Positions 9,574-20,660 are shown, counted from the stretch's first letter. The stretch is 38,558 nucleotides of DNA from Paulinella micropora (GCA_009731375.1 BJOX01000037.1:1162885-1201442), one strand, 5' to 3'. Numbers and translations: made by a program. The notes: generated by a model from the letters alone, not told the origin.

Positions 9574-9767
9574 CACACACATACATACCTACATATACAT
9601 ACATACATACATACATACATACATACACACATACATAAATATACATACATACATACATACATACATACATACATACATTTATACATACATACATACATAC
9701 ATAACATACATACATACATACATACATACTTGTCTCTGAACGTAGTCGCCCACTTGATTTCAGCCTG

Positions 9768-9801
<34 letters not shown>

Positions 9802-9940
9802 TGTATGCATGTGTGTATGTATGTATGTATGTATGTATATATGTATGTATGTAGGTATGTATGTATGTATTTATGTATGTATGTATGTATGTATGCATGC
9901 ATGCATGTATGCATGCATACATGTATGCATATTTCATGTA
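9574..9940. repeat. Opposed (ACAT)n and (GTAT)n arrays around a decayed exon 24 copy
   Basis: ACAT on the plus strand (9578-9728) and GTAT (9771-9935) are reverse complements and flank the copy at 9735-9768. Their transcripts could pair. Confidence 0.9.
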
Positions 9941-10106
9941 TATAAATGTACAAATCATGCTTGTATGTACGCAACAACCTACTTGCGTTGTGTGCTGCTT
10001 GGGGTATAGAAAGCCTTCATGTGTTCATGTCCATACCTTTGCTTTTAGAGTCATTCTACACCACCCAGAAGTCCGGGTCTCTGGTGCCACTTTCTGTTGT
10101 TTGCGG

Positions 10107-10108
<2 letters not shown>

Positions 10109-10190
<82 letters not shown>

Positions 10191-10365
10191 ACACACACAC
10201 ACACTCTGAAAAGCCCGGTCTGCGGTGGCACCTTTCGCACCCAGAACCCGGAAATCTGGGGTGTTGTACTGGTGCTACTTTCTGTTGTTTGCGGCCTGAA
10301 AAGCCCGGTCTGCGGTGGCACTTTTCGCACCCAGAACCCGGAAATCTGGGGTGTTGTAGAACGGG
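10109..10365. repeat. (TC)n(CA)n tract and 91-bp direct repeat
   Basis: After the dinucleotide tract, a unit starting CTGAAAAGCCCGGTCTGCGG occurs at 10205 and 10296 with near identity. Sequence preceding the second copy (TTTCTGTTGTTTGCGGCC) also precedes the TC tract at 10090. Confidence 0.9.
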
Positions 10366-10735
10366 CCTTATATTTTGGTTTGATATGGCCGCAAAAAACA
10401 TGCGTTCAGTGCTGATTATGGTATCGAATATGTATTGTATAAATTATGTAAGGACAAGCGAAAAATTGCGGCCAGGAAATATTTCGGCCAGTGATTTTTC
10501 ACCGCAGAATACGCCGGAAGTCTTCCCTGGTCTTTCACCGCAAGATATTTTGTTTTTTGCAAAAATTTGAGGTGGCCGAAAATTTTCACTGGTCCTTACT
10601 TGCGTAGAGTGCTGCTAGGGGTGAAGAAGCTTCTCTCAGAAAGCTCTTTGCCAACATCTGTCTGAGAAAGCTCTGTGCCATCTGCCACAATACACATAAC
10701 ACATACAGGTACACATACAGATTACAGATATGCGT
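10366..10735. other. Complex intronic sequence without a recognised gene
   Basis: This AT-rich unique-looking stretch contains related short blocks (GGCCAGTGATTTTTCACCGC and GGTCTTTCACCGC). A small duplication AGAAAGCTCT lies at about 10637-10675. No AG..GT island fits the phase between exons 23 and 24. Confidence 0.5.
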
Positions 10736-10737
10736 CT

Positions 10738-10807
10738 AGATATATAAATACATAGAGATAGAGATAGAGATAGAGATATAGAGATAAAGATAAAGATAAA
10801 GATAGAA

Positions 10808-10838
<31 letters not shown>

Positions 10839-10882
10839 GAGAGAGAGAGATAGAGATAGAGATAGAGATAGAGATAGACATA
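10738..10882. repeat. (GATAGA)n hexanucleotide array
   Basis: AGATAG hexamers with a short TA block precede exon 23 on the plus strand. Confidence 0.9.
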
Positions 10883-10903
10883 CACTTACTCATATACGTA
10901 TAC

Positions 10904-10945
10904 CTGTCATGGACCGCGGTCGCCCGCTCAATGTCGTATCGGTCT
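10904..10945 (-). CDS. Exon 23: 42-base cassette, first member
   Basis: The acceptor is atgtttag and the donor GACAG|gtatac. It is in phase 1 in and 1 out and reads TDTTLSGRPRSMT. Exon 24 is the same length, has the same phase and is clearly related, so the two look like a duplicated exon that can be spliced in without shifting the frame. Confidence 0.75.
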
Positions 10946-11083
10946 CTAAACATATACATGTAAATGTAAACGTAAATGTAAACGTAAACGTAAATGTAAA
11001 TGTAAATGTAAATGTAAATGTAAATGTATGAATGTATAAATGTATGTGTGTATGTATGTATGTATGTATGTATGTTGAAAGAC

Positions 11084-11117
11084 CTCTCTTGAGTTCTGTA
11101 TCCTCTCCATCCTGGTC
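11084..11117 (-). CDS. Exon 22: acidic tail segment
   Basis: The acceptor is ataaacag and the donor AGAG|gtcttt. It has 34 bases, phase 0 in and 1 out, reading DQDGEDTELKR. The donor is weak but is the only one giving the phase needed by exon 23. Confidence 0.65.
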
Positions 11118-11124
11118 CTGTTTA

Positions 11125-11520
11125 TTCTATATACATACATACATACATACATACATACGTACAAACATACATACGTACGTACATACGTACGTACATACAT
11201 ACATACATACATACGTATGTACGTACGTACGTACGTACGTACGTACATACATACATACATACATACATACATACACACACAATACAATAACATAACATAA
11301 CATAACATAACATAACATAAACAGAAACATAAACAGAAACATAAACAGAAACATAAACAGAAACATAAACATAAACATAAACATACATACATAATGATGG
11401 CGTGAGCAAGAGTTGCTGATTGCATACATAGATACTTAGATACATAGTTACGTAGGTACAGGACGACATGCATACATACACCATAGATACATATGTACAT
11501 AGATAGATGCACATGTATAA
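11125..11520. repeat. CATA/TACG and ACATAA arrays with a remote exon 21 copy
   Basis: Tetranucleotide TACA/TACG, then pentamer CATAA and hexamer ACATAA(C) repeats. A fourth, diverged exon 21 fragment lies near 11395-11425. Confidence 0.85.
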
Positions 11521-11782
11521 ACCTCTACCGAAAGGTTGATGGAATTAACACGAGTTTTTGATTGCGACAGGATACATGAGAACATGCATACATAGATACA
11601 TAGATACATAGATAGATGCACATGTATAAACCTACCGAAAGGGTGCTGGCATTAGTACGAGTTGTTGATTCCGACAGGGTACATGAGAACATGCATACAT
11701 AGATACATAGATACATAGATAAATAGATACATAGGTACATAGATACATAGGTACATAGATAGATGCACATGTATAAACCTAC
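11521..11782. repeat. Array of exon 21 3' fragments
   Basis: Units consist of ACATAG repeats, then a fragment matching the last ~48 bases of exon 21 with its donor (plus strand CCTACCGAAAGG). Units start near 11527 and 11634, and the true exon follows at 11783. Confidence 0.88.
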
Positions 11783-11858
11783 CGAAAGGGTGATGGCATT
11801 AGTAAGAGTTGGAGATTGCGACAGCGTACTTGAGGATACGCTTTCTTTGCGTGACGCT
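11783..11858 (-). CDS. Exon 21: Ser/Thr-rich tail segment
   Basis: The acceptor is gcgctcag and the donor CTTTCG|gtaggt. It is in phase 2 in and 0 out, with 25 codons ASRKESVSSSTLS then QSPTLTNAITLS. Three copies of its 3' part with the donor lie downstream (about 11634-11685, 11527-11575, 11395-11425). The nearest keeps the frame as TLSESTTRTNASTLS. Confidence 0.78.
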
Positions 11859-11936
11859 CTGAGCGCATACACACACAGTTATACATAGGTACACACACAG
11901 TTATATTTAGGTACATACATACGGCAGTAAACGAGA

Positions 11937-12702
<766 letters not shown>

Positions 12703-12749
12703 TTAGCTGCATTGTCGGTGTTTACCTTCCATCCACGCGCATTTTGTTT

Positions 12750-12900
12750 TTAACATACATACATACATACATACATACATACATACATGACAAACGTGAC
12801 AAACGTGACACGTGACATACATACATACATACATACATTACATACATTACATACATTACATACATACATACATACAAACATACATGCATACATACATACA
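12750..12900. repeat. (ACAT)n array
   Basis: CATA repeats with a short ACGTGACAA block follow the CTAT array. Confidence 0.93.
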
Positions 12901-12913
12901 AATATATTTTTAC

Positions 12914-12961
12914 CCTTGAATTATAGAAGTAGGGGCCACCAGCTCTTCCAACGTTTGTGAA
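12914..12961 (-). CDS. Exon 20: tail segment
   Basis: The acceptor is ctgtgtag and the donor CAAGG|gtaaaa. It has 48 bases, phase 2 in and 2 out, reading SQTLEELVAPTSIIQ. The alternative phase-0 frame (FTNVGRAGGPYFYNSR) is also open but does not fit exon 19. Confidence 0.7.
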
Positions 12962-13099
12962 CTACACAGCTCTTCCATATATATATACATACATACATAC
13001 ATACATACATACATACATACATACATACATACATACATACATAGATTACATACATACATTACATACATACACATACCTACCTACCTACATACATACATG

Positions 13100-13300
13100 C
13101 ATACATACATGCATGAATACACACATAGATACATACATACATCATACATACATACATACATAACATTATCTTTCGTCATACTTCATTTTATCACACACAC
13201 CTTGTGCAAAAAATTACGAAAGATAATGTTGTGTATGTATGTACGTATGATGTATGTATGTATCTGTGTGTGTGTGTGTGTGTATTCATGCATGCAAGTG
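13100..13300. repeat. Long inverted repeat with CATA/GTAT arms
   Basis: Arms at about 13123-13176 and 13216-13269 match with about three mismatches in 53, and homology continues outward through ATTCATGCATG. The unique inner part is ATTATCTTTCGT against ACGAAAGATAAT. The loop is about 39 bases. Confidence 0.85.
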
Positions 13301-13438
13301 TGCGTGTATGTATGTATGTATCTATGTATGTATGTATGTATGTATGTATGTATGGTATGTATGTCTTCTGACGCGGTACAGACTCTTGCAAACCAATACA
13401 CACATCATGTCATCTTACATGGACCTTGCATTTCTATC

Positions 13439-13439
<1 letters not shown>

Positions 13440-13517
<78 letters not shown>

Positions 13518-13520
13518 GTA
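13440..13520. repeat. (GATA)n array
   Basis: This tetranucleotide array borders the left end of the dispersed repeat copy A. Confidence 0.95.
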
Positions 13521-14176
13521 GATGAGATATCGACTAATGTCAGAAAAAGGAGCTTCTGATTTCGTCAACCAAGGAAGTCTGTGGGTAAAGTATTAACCCG
13601 ATGCCCAGCTAAGCCGTGATGTTTGCACGGAAGGGACTGATACAGGCAATACCAAAGCTCCCTAGTACCAGGCGGGGCCAGGGCTCGTTCCATAAGCGCC
13701 CCTTGCAGAACGAGCTCCCACCTCCATTACAGAGGACCCAGTAAGCAGATGGAGTTTCGAGACTGTTCGACAGTCTAGTATAAACCGACAGAGCACTGTG
13801 GGTTTTATTCCGGGCTCAACAAGCGAGAAAGGGCACCCTGAGGGAACAGGATTGTGCTTCCCGTCGCTATTTCGGCATGTGACTTATAGGCGTATGGCTA
13901 GGCACACATAAGGCACCCCACCACGGGCCCAGCACACCCACACCATCCCCTAATTCTCTGTCTGTCGACAGATGGCACCCATTTCAAAAAACCAAGCCCA
14001 AGGGAGGGTCAGTGACACCTCAAGTGGCCTTGGTACACTCTGTGGAGTAAGTGATGAGATCAACTGATGAGATATCGACTAATGTCAGAAAAAGGAGCTT
14101 CTGATTTCGTCAACCAAGGAAGTCTGTGGGTAAAGTATTAACCCGATGCCCAGCTAAGCCGTGATGTTTGCACGGA

Positions 14177-14178
<2 letters not shown>
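13521..14178. mobile_element. Dispersed ~545-bp repeat, copy A (one full unit plus a repeat of its start)
   Basis: The unit starts GATGAGATATCGACTAATGT. The first ~112 bases recur at 14066, so the element is either a tandem unit of about 545 bp or has terminal direct repeats. It lies between GATA arrays. Both strands have stops in every frame, so it is non-coding as it stands. I do not recognise the family. Confidence 0.8.
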
Positions 14179-14220
<42 letters not shown>

Positions 14221-14221
14221 G

Positions 14222-14273
<52 letters not shown>

Positions 14274-14290
14274 CAGACAGATAGATAGAA
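14178..14290. repeat. (GATA)n array
   Basis: This GATA run begins exactly where dispersed repeat copy A is truncated. Confidence 0.95.
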
Positions 14291-14374
14291 ATACATACAT
14301 CCTACTACATAATCCCAGACATGCCTCAGCAAATTCTGCCACATTTGCGAGCAACATACCCGCCATGTTATCTT

Positions 14375-14515
14375 ATCGGTCCATCTCCACAAAATGTGGT
14401 CAGGTTACCGATAAAACTACATATGCGCGCGCCAAATGCGCCGTGTTTCCGGGCTCGCCGGCCCGGCTCGCCCGCAAAACACGTCAAATTTGTGGCTAGC
14501 CGCATAATATACTAT
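14375..14515. mobile_element. GC-rich foldback element, copy 3
   Basis: It contains CCACAAAATGTGGTCAG, then CGATAAAACTACATAT, then the GC-rich core and CAAAACACGTCAAATTTGTG. It aligns with the reverse complement of copy 1 over most of its length. The left arm is partly decayed. Confidence 0.6.
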
Positions 14516-14561
14516 GGCATGTTATGTTATCTGTCTTGTATTATATTATATCAACACACAC

Positions 14562-14675
14562 CTGAGCACTTCTGACACCGGCAGAGCCGACTGCGAGGAA
14601 ACGAGGTCATCTGCTGCCTGAATCTTCTCAATAGATTGGAGCCGGCCCAAGTGAAACATATTTGTCCCAAAAGAG
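14562..14675 (-). CDS. Exon 19: helical, acidic tail segment
   Basis: The acceptor is gttgtcag and the donor GCTCAG|gtgtgt. It is in phase 2 in and 2 out, with 37 codons SFGTNMFHLGRLQSIEKIQ then AADDLVSSQSALPVSEVL. The upstream boundary was set by the only AG that gives the phase required by exon 18. The middle part could form a short amphipathic helix. Confidence 0.78.
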
Positions 14676-14754
14676 CTGACAACACATGAACGAAGGTACA
14701 TAAGTAGATACATGCGTTACATAACACGAAGTTAAAGTATATGACACATAACAT

Positions 14755-15044
14755 TATATTACATGACATGACATGACACGACTTGACATGACATCGCATT
14801 TTATCAAATTGCATAGCCTTGCATTACAAGATATTGGATTACATTTCATACATACATGCATACATGCATACATAGATACATAGATACAGAGATACATACA
14901 TACATACATACATACATACATACATACATACATACCTGATACTCGAAAAGTCAGGGGTGCTGTTGTCTCTGTGTACACATACAAATACAAATACAAATAC
15001 AAATACACATACAAATACACATACACAAAAACATGCACATATAC

Positions 15045-15080
<36 letters not shown>
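14755..15080. repeat. ACATG, CATA and (ACAAAT/ACACAT)n arrays
   Basis: Simple repeats flank exon 18 on both sides. Confidence 0.9.
14936..14968 (-). CDS. Exon 18: short tail segment
   Basis: The acceptor is gtacacag. The donor ATCAG|gtatgt is the first unit of a (GTAT)n array, read on the coding strand. It has 33 bases, phase 2 in and 2 out, reading DNSTPDFSSI. One of the other two frames meets TGA, and the other does not fit the neighbouring phases. Confidence 0.75.
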
Positions 15081-15081
<1 letters not shown>

Positions 15082-15084
15082 TTA

Positions 15085-15268
15085 CCTGACATGCATACAT
15101 GCATTACGTACATACATACATACATAGATACATAGATACATACACACAAACATACAAACATACAAACCTGCATACCCACAAACCTACATACCTACATACC
15201 TACATACCTACATACATACATACCTACATACATTACATACATTACATACATTACATACATTACATACA

Positions 15269-15299
<31 letters not shown>

Positions 15300-15457
15300 C
15301 ATACATACATACATGCATGCATACATACATGCATGCATACATACATGCATACATGCATACATACATACATACATACATACATACATACATGCATACATGC
15401 ATACATACATGCATGCATGCATGCATGCATACATGCATACAGACATACATACATACA

Positions 15458-15491
<34 letters not shown>

Positions 15492-15702
15492 CATATATAC
15501 ATACATGCATGCATACATGCATACGTGCATACGTGCATACATATACATACATATACATACATATACATACATATACATACATACATATACATACATACAT
15601 ACATACATACATACACACATACACACATACATACATACATACATACATACATACATACATACATACATACATACACACATACATACACATACATACATAC
15701 AT

Positions 15703-15735
<33 letters not shown>

Positions 15736-15760
15736 TACATACATACATACATACATACAT

Positions 15761-15791
<31 letters not shown>

Positions 15792-15945
15792 AATACATAC
15801 ATACATACATACATACATACCTACCTACCTACCTACCTACCTACCTACCTACCCACCCATCCACCCACCCACCTACCTACTTACCTACCTACCTGCATAC
15901 ATACATACATACATACATACATACATACATACAGACATACATACA
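15085..15945. repeat. Long (CATA)n array with GCAT and CACA blocks
   Basis: About 850 bases of tetranucleotides, ending in CTAC units, in the intron between exons 17 and 18. Confidence 0.96.
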
Positions 15946-16100
15946 GACCTCTGCAAGCTGTTCTCCATATGCAGAGGCAAGCGCAATCACAGATTGTATG
16001 TATGTATGTATGTATGTATGTATGTATGTATGTATGTATGTATGTATGTATGTATATATGTATATATGTATGCATATCTATGTATACGTATATAGACATA
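15946..16100. repeat. Exon 17 3' fragment and (GTAT)n array
   Basis: The copy of the 3' part of exon 17 with its donor lies at 15947-15995. GTAT repeats follow to exon 17. Confidence 0.85.
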
Positions 16101-16101
16101 C

Positions 16102-16199
16102 AGTTGCAAACTGTAACTGTGTTCCCTGTGCGGAGGCAGAGGCAGAGGCAAACGCGATCGTAGACTGCCACGTTCGCTTATGATTGGCGACGAGGTGGC
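16102..16199 (-). CDS. Exon 17: Ser/Pro/Arg-rich tail segment
   Basis: The acceptor is ccacacag and the donor GCAACT|gtatgt. It has 32 codons plus two bases, phase 0 in and 2 out, reading [18 protein letters not shown] then LPLPPHREHSYSLQ. A copy of the 5' part with acceptor lies upstream at about 16425-16475 and differs mostly by silent changes and a 3-base indel. A copy of the 3' part with donor lies downstream at 15947-15995. Confidence 0.75.
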
Positions 16200-16211
16200 C
16201 TGTGTGGGGTA

Positions 16212-16227
16212 GTATGTGTGTGTGTGT

Positions 16228-16266
<39 letters not shown>

Positions 16267-16350
16267 GGTAACCTGTGTGTATGTGTGCGTGTGTGTGTGT
16301 GTATGTGTGTGTGTGTGTGTGTGTGTATGTGTGTATATGTGTGTGTGTGT

Positions 16351-16423
<73 letters not shown>

Positions 16424-16487
16424 CGATGGCAGACTGCTTACGCGTTCGCTTATGATAGGCGAGGAGGTGACCTGTGTGGGGTATGTA

Positions 16488-16520
<33 letters not shown>

Positions 16521-16597
16521 ATGTATGTATGTGTGTGTGTGTGTGTGTATGTGTGCGTGTGTTTGTGTGTGTGTATGTGTGTGTATGTGTGTATGTG

Positions 16598-16650
<53 letters not shown>

Positions 16651-16745
16651 GTGTGAGTGAGTGTGTGGTGTATGCATGTTTGTTATGTTTGTATGTGTAT
16701 GTATTTGTGTGTGTATGTGGTGTATGTGTATGTGTGTTGTGTATG
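16212..16745. repeat. (GT)n tracts with exon 17 5' fragment
   Basis: GT dinucleotide runs lie on both sides of the fragment at 16425-16475. Confidence 0.93.
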
Positions 16746-16784
16746 TACTGATGCTAAAGCCTTGCGCAGAACCATCATAGATCA

Positions 16785-16851
16785 GATAGATAGATAGATA
16801 CGTAGACAGACAGACAGATCGATAGATAGATAGATTGATAGATAGATCGAT

Positions 16852-16907
<56 letters not shown>

Positions 16908-17125
16908 CAGATTAGATAGATAGATATATAGATATAATAATGATAGTGGTAGTAATGACAAGAACGCAGACACACTCACCCTACATACATACATACATAC
17001 ATACATACATACATACATACATGCATACATGCATACATGGGTACTTAGACATACATACATACATACATACATACATACATTCATAGATACATACATACAT
17101 AGATACATACATACATACATCACTA
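16785..17125. repeat. (GATA)n and (CATA)n arrays
   Basis: Tetranucleotide arrays occupy the intron between exons 16 and 17. The short patch at 17121-17160 may be another worn exon 16 fragment. Confidence 0.93.
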
Positions 17126-17220
17126 ACATCGCTAGGGCACTAATCGTTTATGATCTCACATAATGATAATGATGATAATAATAGTGATGAATGCCCACAT
17201 TAATAAATGTATGTATAATA

Positions 17221-17315
17221 GTGTGTGTGTGTGTCTGTGTTTATGTGTGTTTGTGTGTGTACTAATCCTCAAGTCTTGCACAGAACCAGCTGTGTGTGTG
17301 TGTGTGTATGTGTGC

Positions 17316-17412
<97 letters not shown>

Positions 17413-17416
17413 AAGA

Positions 17417-17500
<84 letters not shown>

Positions 17501-17507
17501 AAGAGAC

Positions 17508-17559
<52 letters not shown>

Positions 17560-17675
17560 CGTGTGTGTGTGTATGTGTGTGTGTGTATGTGTGTGTGAGT
17601 GTGTGTGTGTGTGTGTATGTGTGTGTGCGGTATGTGTATATCTGTGAAAATGTGTGTATATCTGTGTATGTATGT
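17221..17675. repeat. (GT)n and (GA)n tracts with exon 16 fragment
   Basis: GT, GA, and mixed GT/GA tracts follow the copy at 17261-17286. All are downstream of exon 16 in the gene. Confidence 0.93.
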
Positions 17676-17677
17676 AC

Positions 17678-17731
17678 CATGGCTAAGGCTTTGCGGAGAA
17701 TGAGGGGTGTTTGGGGGAACCTGTCTCGAAC
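17678..17731 (-). CDS. Exon 16: tail segment
   Basis: The acceptor is gtgacccag and the donor GCCATG|gtacat. It has 18 codons, phase 0 to 0, reading VRDRFPQTPLILRKALAM. The frame is supported by a copy at 16749-16772: across seven codons four of the five differences are at silent third positions. A second, decayed copy lies at 17261-17286. Confidence 0.78.
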
Positions 17732-17796
17732 CTGGGTCACCACAAGAAAAACAACCATCAAGAACAAACAAGAACAAACGAGAACAACAAGAACAA

Positions 17797-18095
<299 letters not shown>

Positions 18096-18142
18096 AAATA
18101 AAAAGAGACGGATGAGCAGGTAGGCGGATGGATCACAGATAC

Positions 18143-18168
18143 CAACCTTCTTAAGTGATTGAATGCGC
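18143..18168 (-). CDS. Exon 15 (candidate, cut by gap)
   Basis: Twenty-six bases between an assembly gap and a plausible donor TTG|gtatct read AFNHLRRL in the frame that would enter exon 16 in phase 0. The acceptor lies in or beyond the gap. Exon 14 can also join exon 16 directly, so this exon is optional. Confidence 0.3.
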
Positions 18169-18411
18169 NNNNNNNNNNGAAGACGAAGACGAAGACGAAG
18201 ACGCAGAAGAAGAAGAAGAAGAAGAAGAAGAAGAAGAAGAAGAAGAAGAAGAAGAAGAAGAAGAAGAAGAAGAAGAAGAAGAAGAAGAAGAAGAAGGAGA
18301 AGGAGAAGAAGAAGAAGAAGAAGAAGAAGAAGAAGAAGAAGAAGAAGAAGAAGAAGAAGAAGAAGAAAAGAAGATGATGATGATGATGACGATGAAGAAG
18401 ATGATGATGAT

Positions 18412-18443
<32 letters not shown>

Positions 18444-18732
18444 AGAAGAGGAGGAGGAGGAAGAGGACAAGGAGGAGGAGGAGGAAGGGGAGAAGAAGAA
18501 GAAGAAGAAGAAGAAGAAGAAGAAGAAGAAGAAGAAGAAGAAGAAGAAGNNNNNNNNNNNNNNNNNNNNNNNNNNNNNNNNNNNNNNNNNNNNNNNNNNN
18601 TTTTTTTTCCCCCCCCCCCCCCCTCGTTGTTGTCATTGTTGTTGTTGTTGCTGTTGTTGTTGTTACTATTGTTGTTACTGTTGTTGATGATGCTGATAAC
18701 GTTGTCGTTGTTGTTGTTGTTGTTGTTGTTGT

Positions 18733-18764
<32 letters not shown>

Positions 18765-18905
18765 TTGTCGTTATTGTTATTCCTATTGTCGTTGTTGCTG
18801 TTGTTGTTGTTACTATTGTTGTTTCTTTTGTTGATGATGCTGATAACATTGTTGCTGTTGTTGTTGTTGCTGTTGATGATATCGTTACTGTCTTGTTGTT
18901 CTTAC
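18169..18905. repeat. (GAA)n, gap, and (TTG)n region
   Basis: Two N gaps (18169-18178 and 18550-18600) bracket a GAA array. A C homopolymer and TTG/CTG triplets follow, with a duplicated ~110-bp TTG segment containing TTGATGATGCTGATAAC. Confidence 0.93.
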
Positions 18906-18985
18906 CGAGGTGGATAGACTTAACGCAGAACTGGGTATGGGCGACCGCAAGATGGGCGTCCGCAAGGCGCCGGGCACCGGAGTCG
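18906..18985 (-). CDS. Exon 14: Pro/Ser-rich tail segment
   Basis: The acceptor is gtctcag and the donor CTCG|gtaaga is the strongest consensus donor in the window. It is in phase 1 in and 0 out, with 26 codons TPVPGALRTPILRSP then IPSSALSLSTS. The junction codon with exon 13 is GCG. A copy of its first ~34 bases with acceptor lies immediately upstream (19015-19055), with a more diverged one at 19128-19170. Confidence 0.75.
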
Positions 18986-19009
18986 CTGAGACACACACAC
19001 AGACAGACA

Positions 19010-19215
19010 GCAAGGTGGGCGTCCGCAAGGCGCCGGGCACCGGAGTCGCTGAGACACACACACAGACAGACAGACAGACAGGCAGACAAGACAAGACATG
19101 ACAAGACAGACAGACAGACAGACATACATATGGGGTACAGACGCAAGGCGCGGGGTATGGGAGAGGCTAAGACAGAAAGACAGACATAAAGACAGACAGA
19201 CAAACATACAAATAT
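19010..19215. repeat. Exon 14 fragments and (ACAG)n array
   Basis: The first fragment (19015-19055) is almost identical to exon 14 and the second (19128-19170) is diverged. Both are separated by CAGA repeats. Confidence 0.88.
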
Positions 19216-19229
19216 GCATACGTACATAC

Positions 19230-19329
19230 ATCTATACATTTATACATCTATGCATACATACATAGATACATACATACATACATACATACATACATAAACA
19301 TATATACATACATACATACATACATACAA

Positions 19330-19418
<89 letters not shown>

Positions 19419-19530
19419 AAAGGGGTACAGACGCGCATGTCCAACATTGCGCGTTGGTATGTATGTATGTATGTATGTATGTATGTATGTATGTAGGTAG
19501 GTAGGTAGGTAGGTAGGTAGGTAGAAACAT
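19230..19530. repeat. (CATA)n, (TA)n and GTAT/GTAG arrays
   Basis: These arrays sit around a short island (19415-19456) sharing GGGTACAGACGC with the diverged exon 14 fragment. Confidence 0.9.
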
Positions 19531-19532
19531 AC

Positions 19533-19574
19533 CTAACACCGGGGTTCCGACAGCCGCACTGCCTGATTGACTCC
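19533..19574 (-). CDS. Exon 13: Ser/Gly-rich tail segment
   Basis: The acceptor is acctccag and the donor TTAG|gtatgt. It has 42 bases, phase 1 in and 1 out, reading SQSGSAAVGTPVL. The other frame compatible with a phase-0 entry would meet TAG at its end, which argues for this one. It is the only full-length member of a family of about eleven units. The rest form the array upstream at 19640-20660. Confidence 0.65.
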   Translation of the reverse strand, partial: GVNQAVRLSEPRC

Positions 19575-19579
19575 CTGGA

Positions 19580-20660
19580 GGTATATATGTATGTATGTAT
19601 GTATGTAGGTAGGTAGGTAGGTAGGTAGGTAGGTAGGTAGGTAGGCGTGACCCCGCACTGCCTGACTGACTCCCTGGAGGTGTATGTATGCATGTATGTA
19701 GGTAGGTAGGTAGGTAGGTAGGTAGGTAGGTAGGTAGGTAGGTAGGCAGGCGTGACCCCGCATTGCCTGATTGACTCCTGGAGGTATATGTATGCATGTA
19801 TGTATGTATGTATGTAGGTAGGTAGGTAGGTAGGTAGGTAGGTAGGTAGGCGTGACCCCGCACTGCCTGACTGACTCCCTGGAGGTGTATGTATGCATGT
19901 ATGTATGTAGGTAGGTAGGTAGGTAGGTAGGTAGGTAGGTAGGTAGGTAGGCAGGCGTGACCCCGCATTGCCTGATTGACTCCTAGAGGTATATGTATGC
20001 ATGTATGTATGTATGTATGTAGGTAGGTAGGTAGGTAGGTAGGTAGGTAGGTAGGTAGGCAGGTAGGTAGGCGTGACCCCGCACTGCCTGATTGACTCCC
20101 TGGAGGTGTATGTATGCATGTATGTATGTATGTAGGTAGGTAGGTAGGTAGGTAGGTAGGTAGGCGTGACCCCGCACTGCCTGATTGACTCCCTGGAGGT
20201 CTGTGTGCATGTATGTATGTATGTATGTATGTAGGTAGGTAGGTAGGTAGGTAGGTAGGTAGGTAGGTAGGCGTGACCCTCCACTGCCTGATTGACTCCC
20301 TGGAGGAAAATGTATGCATGCATGCATGTATGTATGTATGTATGTATGTAGGTAGGTAGGTAGGTAGGTAGGTAGGTAGGTAGCTAGGTAGGTAGGCGTG
20401 ACCCCGCTGCCTGATTAACTCCCTGGAGGTGTATGTATGCATGTATGTATGTGGGTAGGTAGGTAGGTAGGTAGGTAGGTAGGTAGGTAGGCGTGACCCT
20501 CCACTGCCTGATTGACTCCCTCGAGGTATATGTATGCATGTATGTATGTATGTAGGTAGGTAGGTAGGTGGGTAGGTAGGTAGGTAGGTAGGTAGGTAGG
20601 TAGGTAGGTAGGTAGGTAGTTATGTGTCTCGTGACCCACTGAGTGCATGACTATGGTTGC
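19580..20660. repeat. Array of about ten exon 13 fragments in GTAT/GGTA repeats
   Basis: Period is about 90-125 bp. Each unit is GTAT run, GGTA run, then about 35 bases (plus strand GCGTGACCCCGCACTGCCTG then ATTGACTCCCTGGAG). On the coding strand this is the acceptor plus the first 21 bases of exon 13, followed by GGTCACGC. Units near the exon are almost identical. The outermost (about 20629-20668) is strongly diverged. Confidence 0.93.

Noticed and set aside
13360-13440. An exon near 13.4 kb on the minus strand
   Set aside because: There is an AG and short open frames, but no donor in the phase shared by exons 19 and 20, which join directly.
13521-14065. A protein gene in the 545-bp dispersed repeat
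   Set aside because: All frames have stops within about 85 codons, and the longest frames run into flanking GATA repeats.
15099-16163. Long His-Thr-Tyr-Ile or Met-Tyr-Val-Cys repeat frames in CATA arrays
   Set aside because: Tetranucleotide repeats without stops are open in several frames on each strand. There is no biased codon use beyond the repeat.
19580-20640. Plus-strand mini-exons (tag|GCGTGACC...GGAG|gtatat)
   Set aside because: The units look like plus-strand exons because GTAG and GTAT repeats supply AG and GT. The matching full-length exon and phase chain are on the minus strand.
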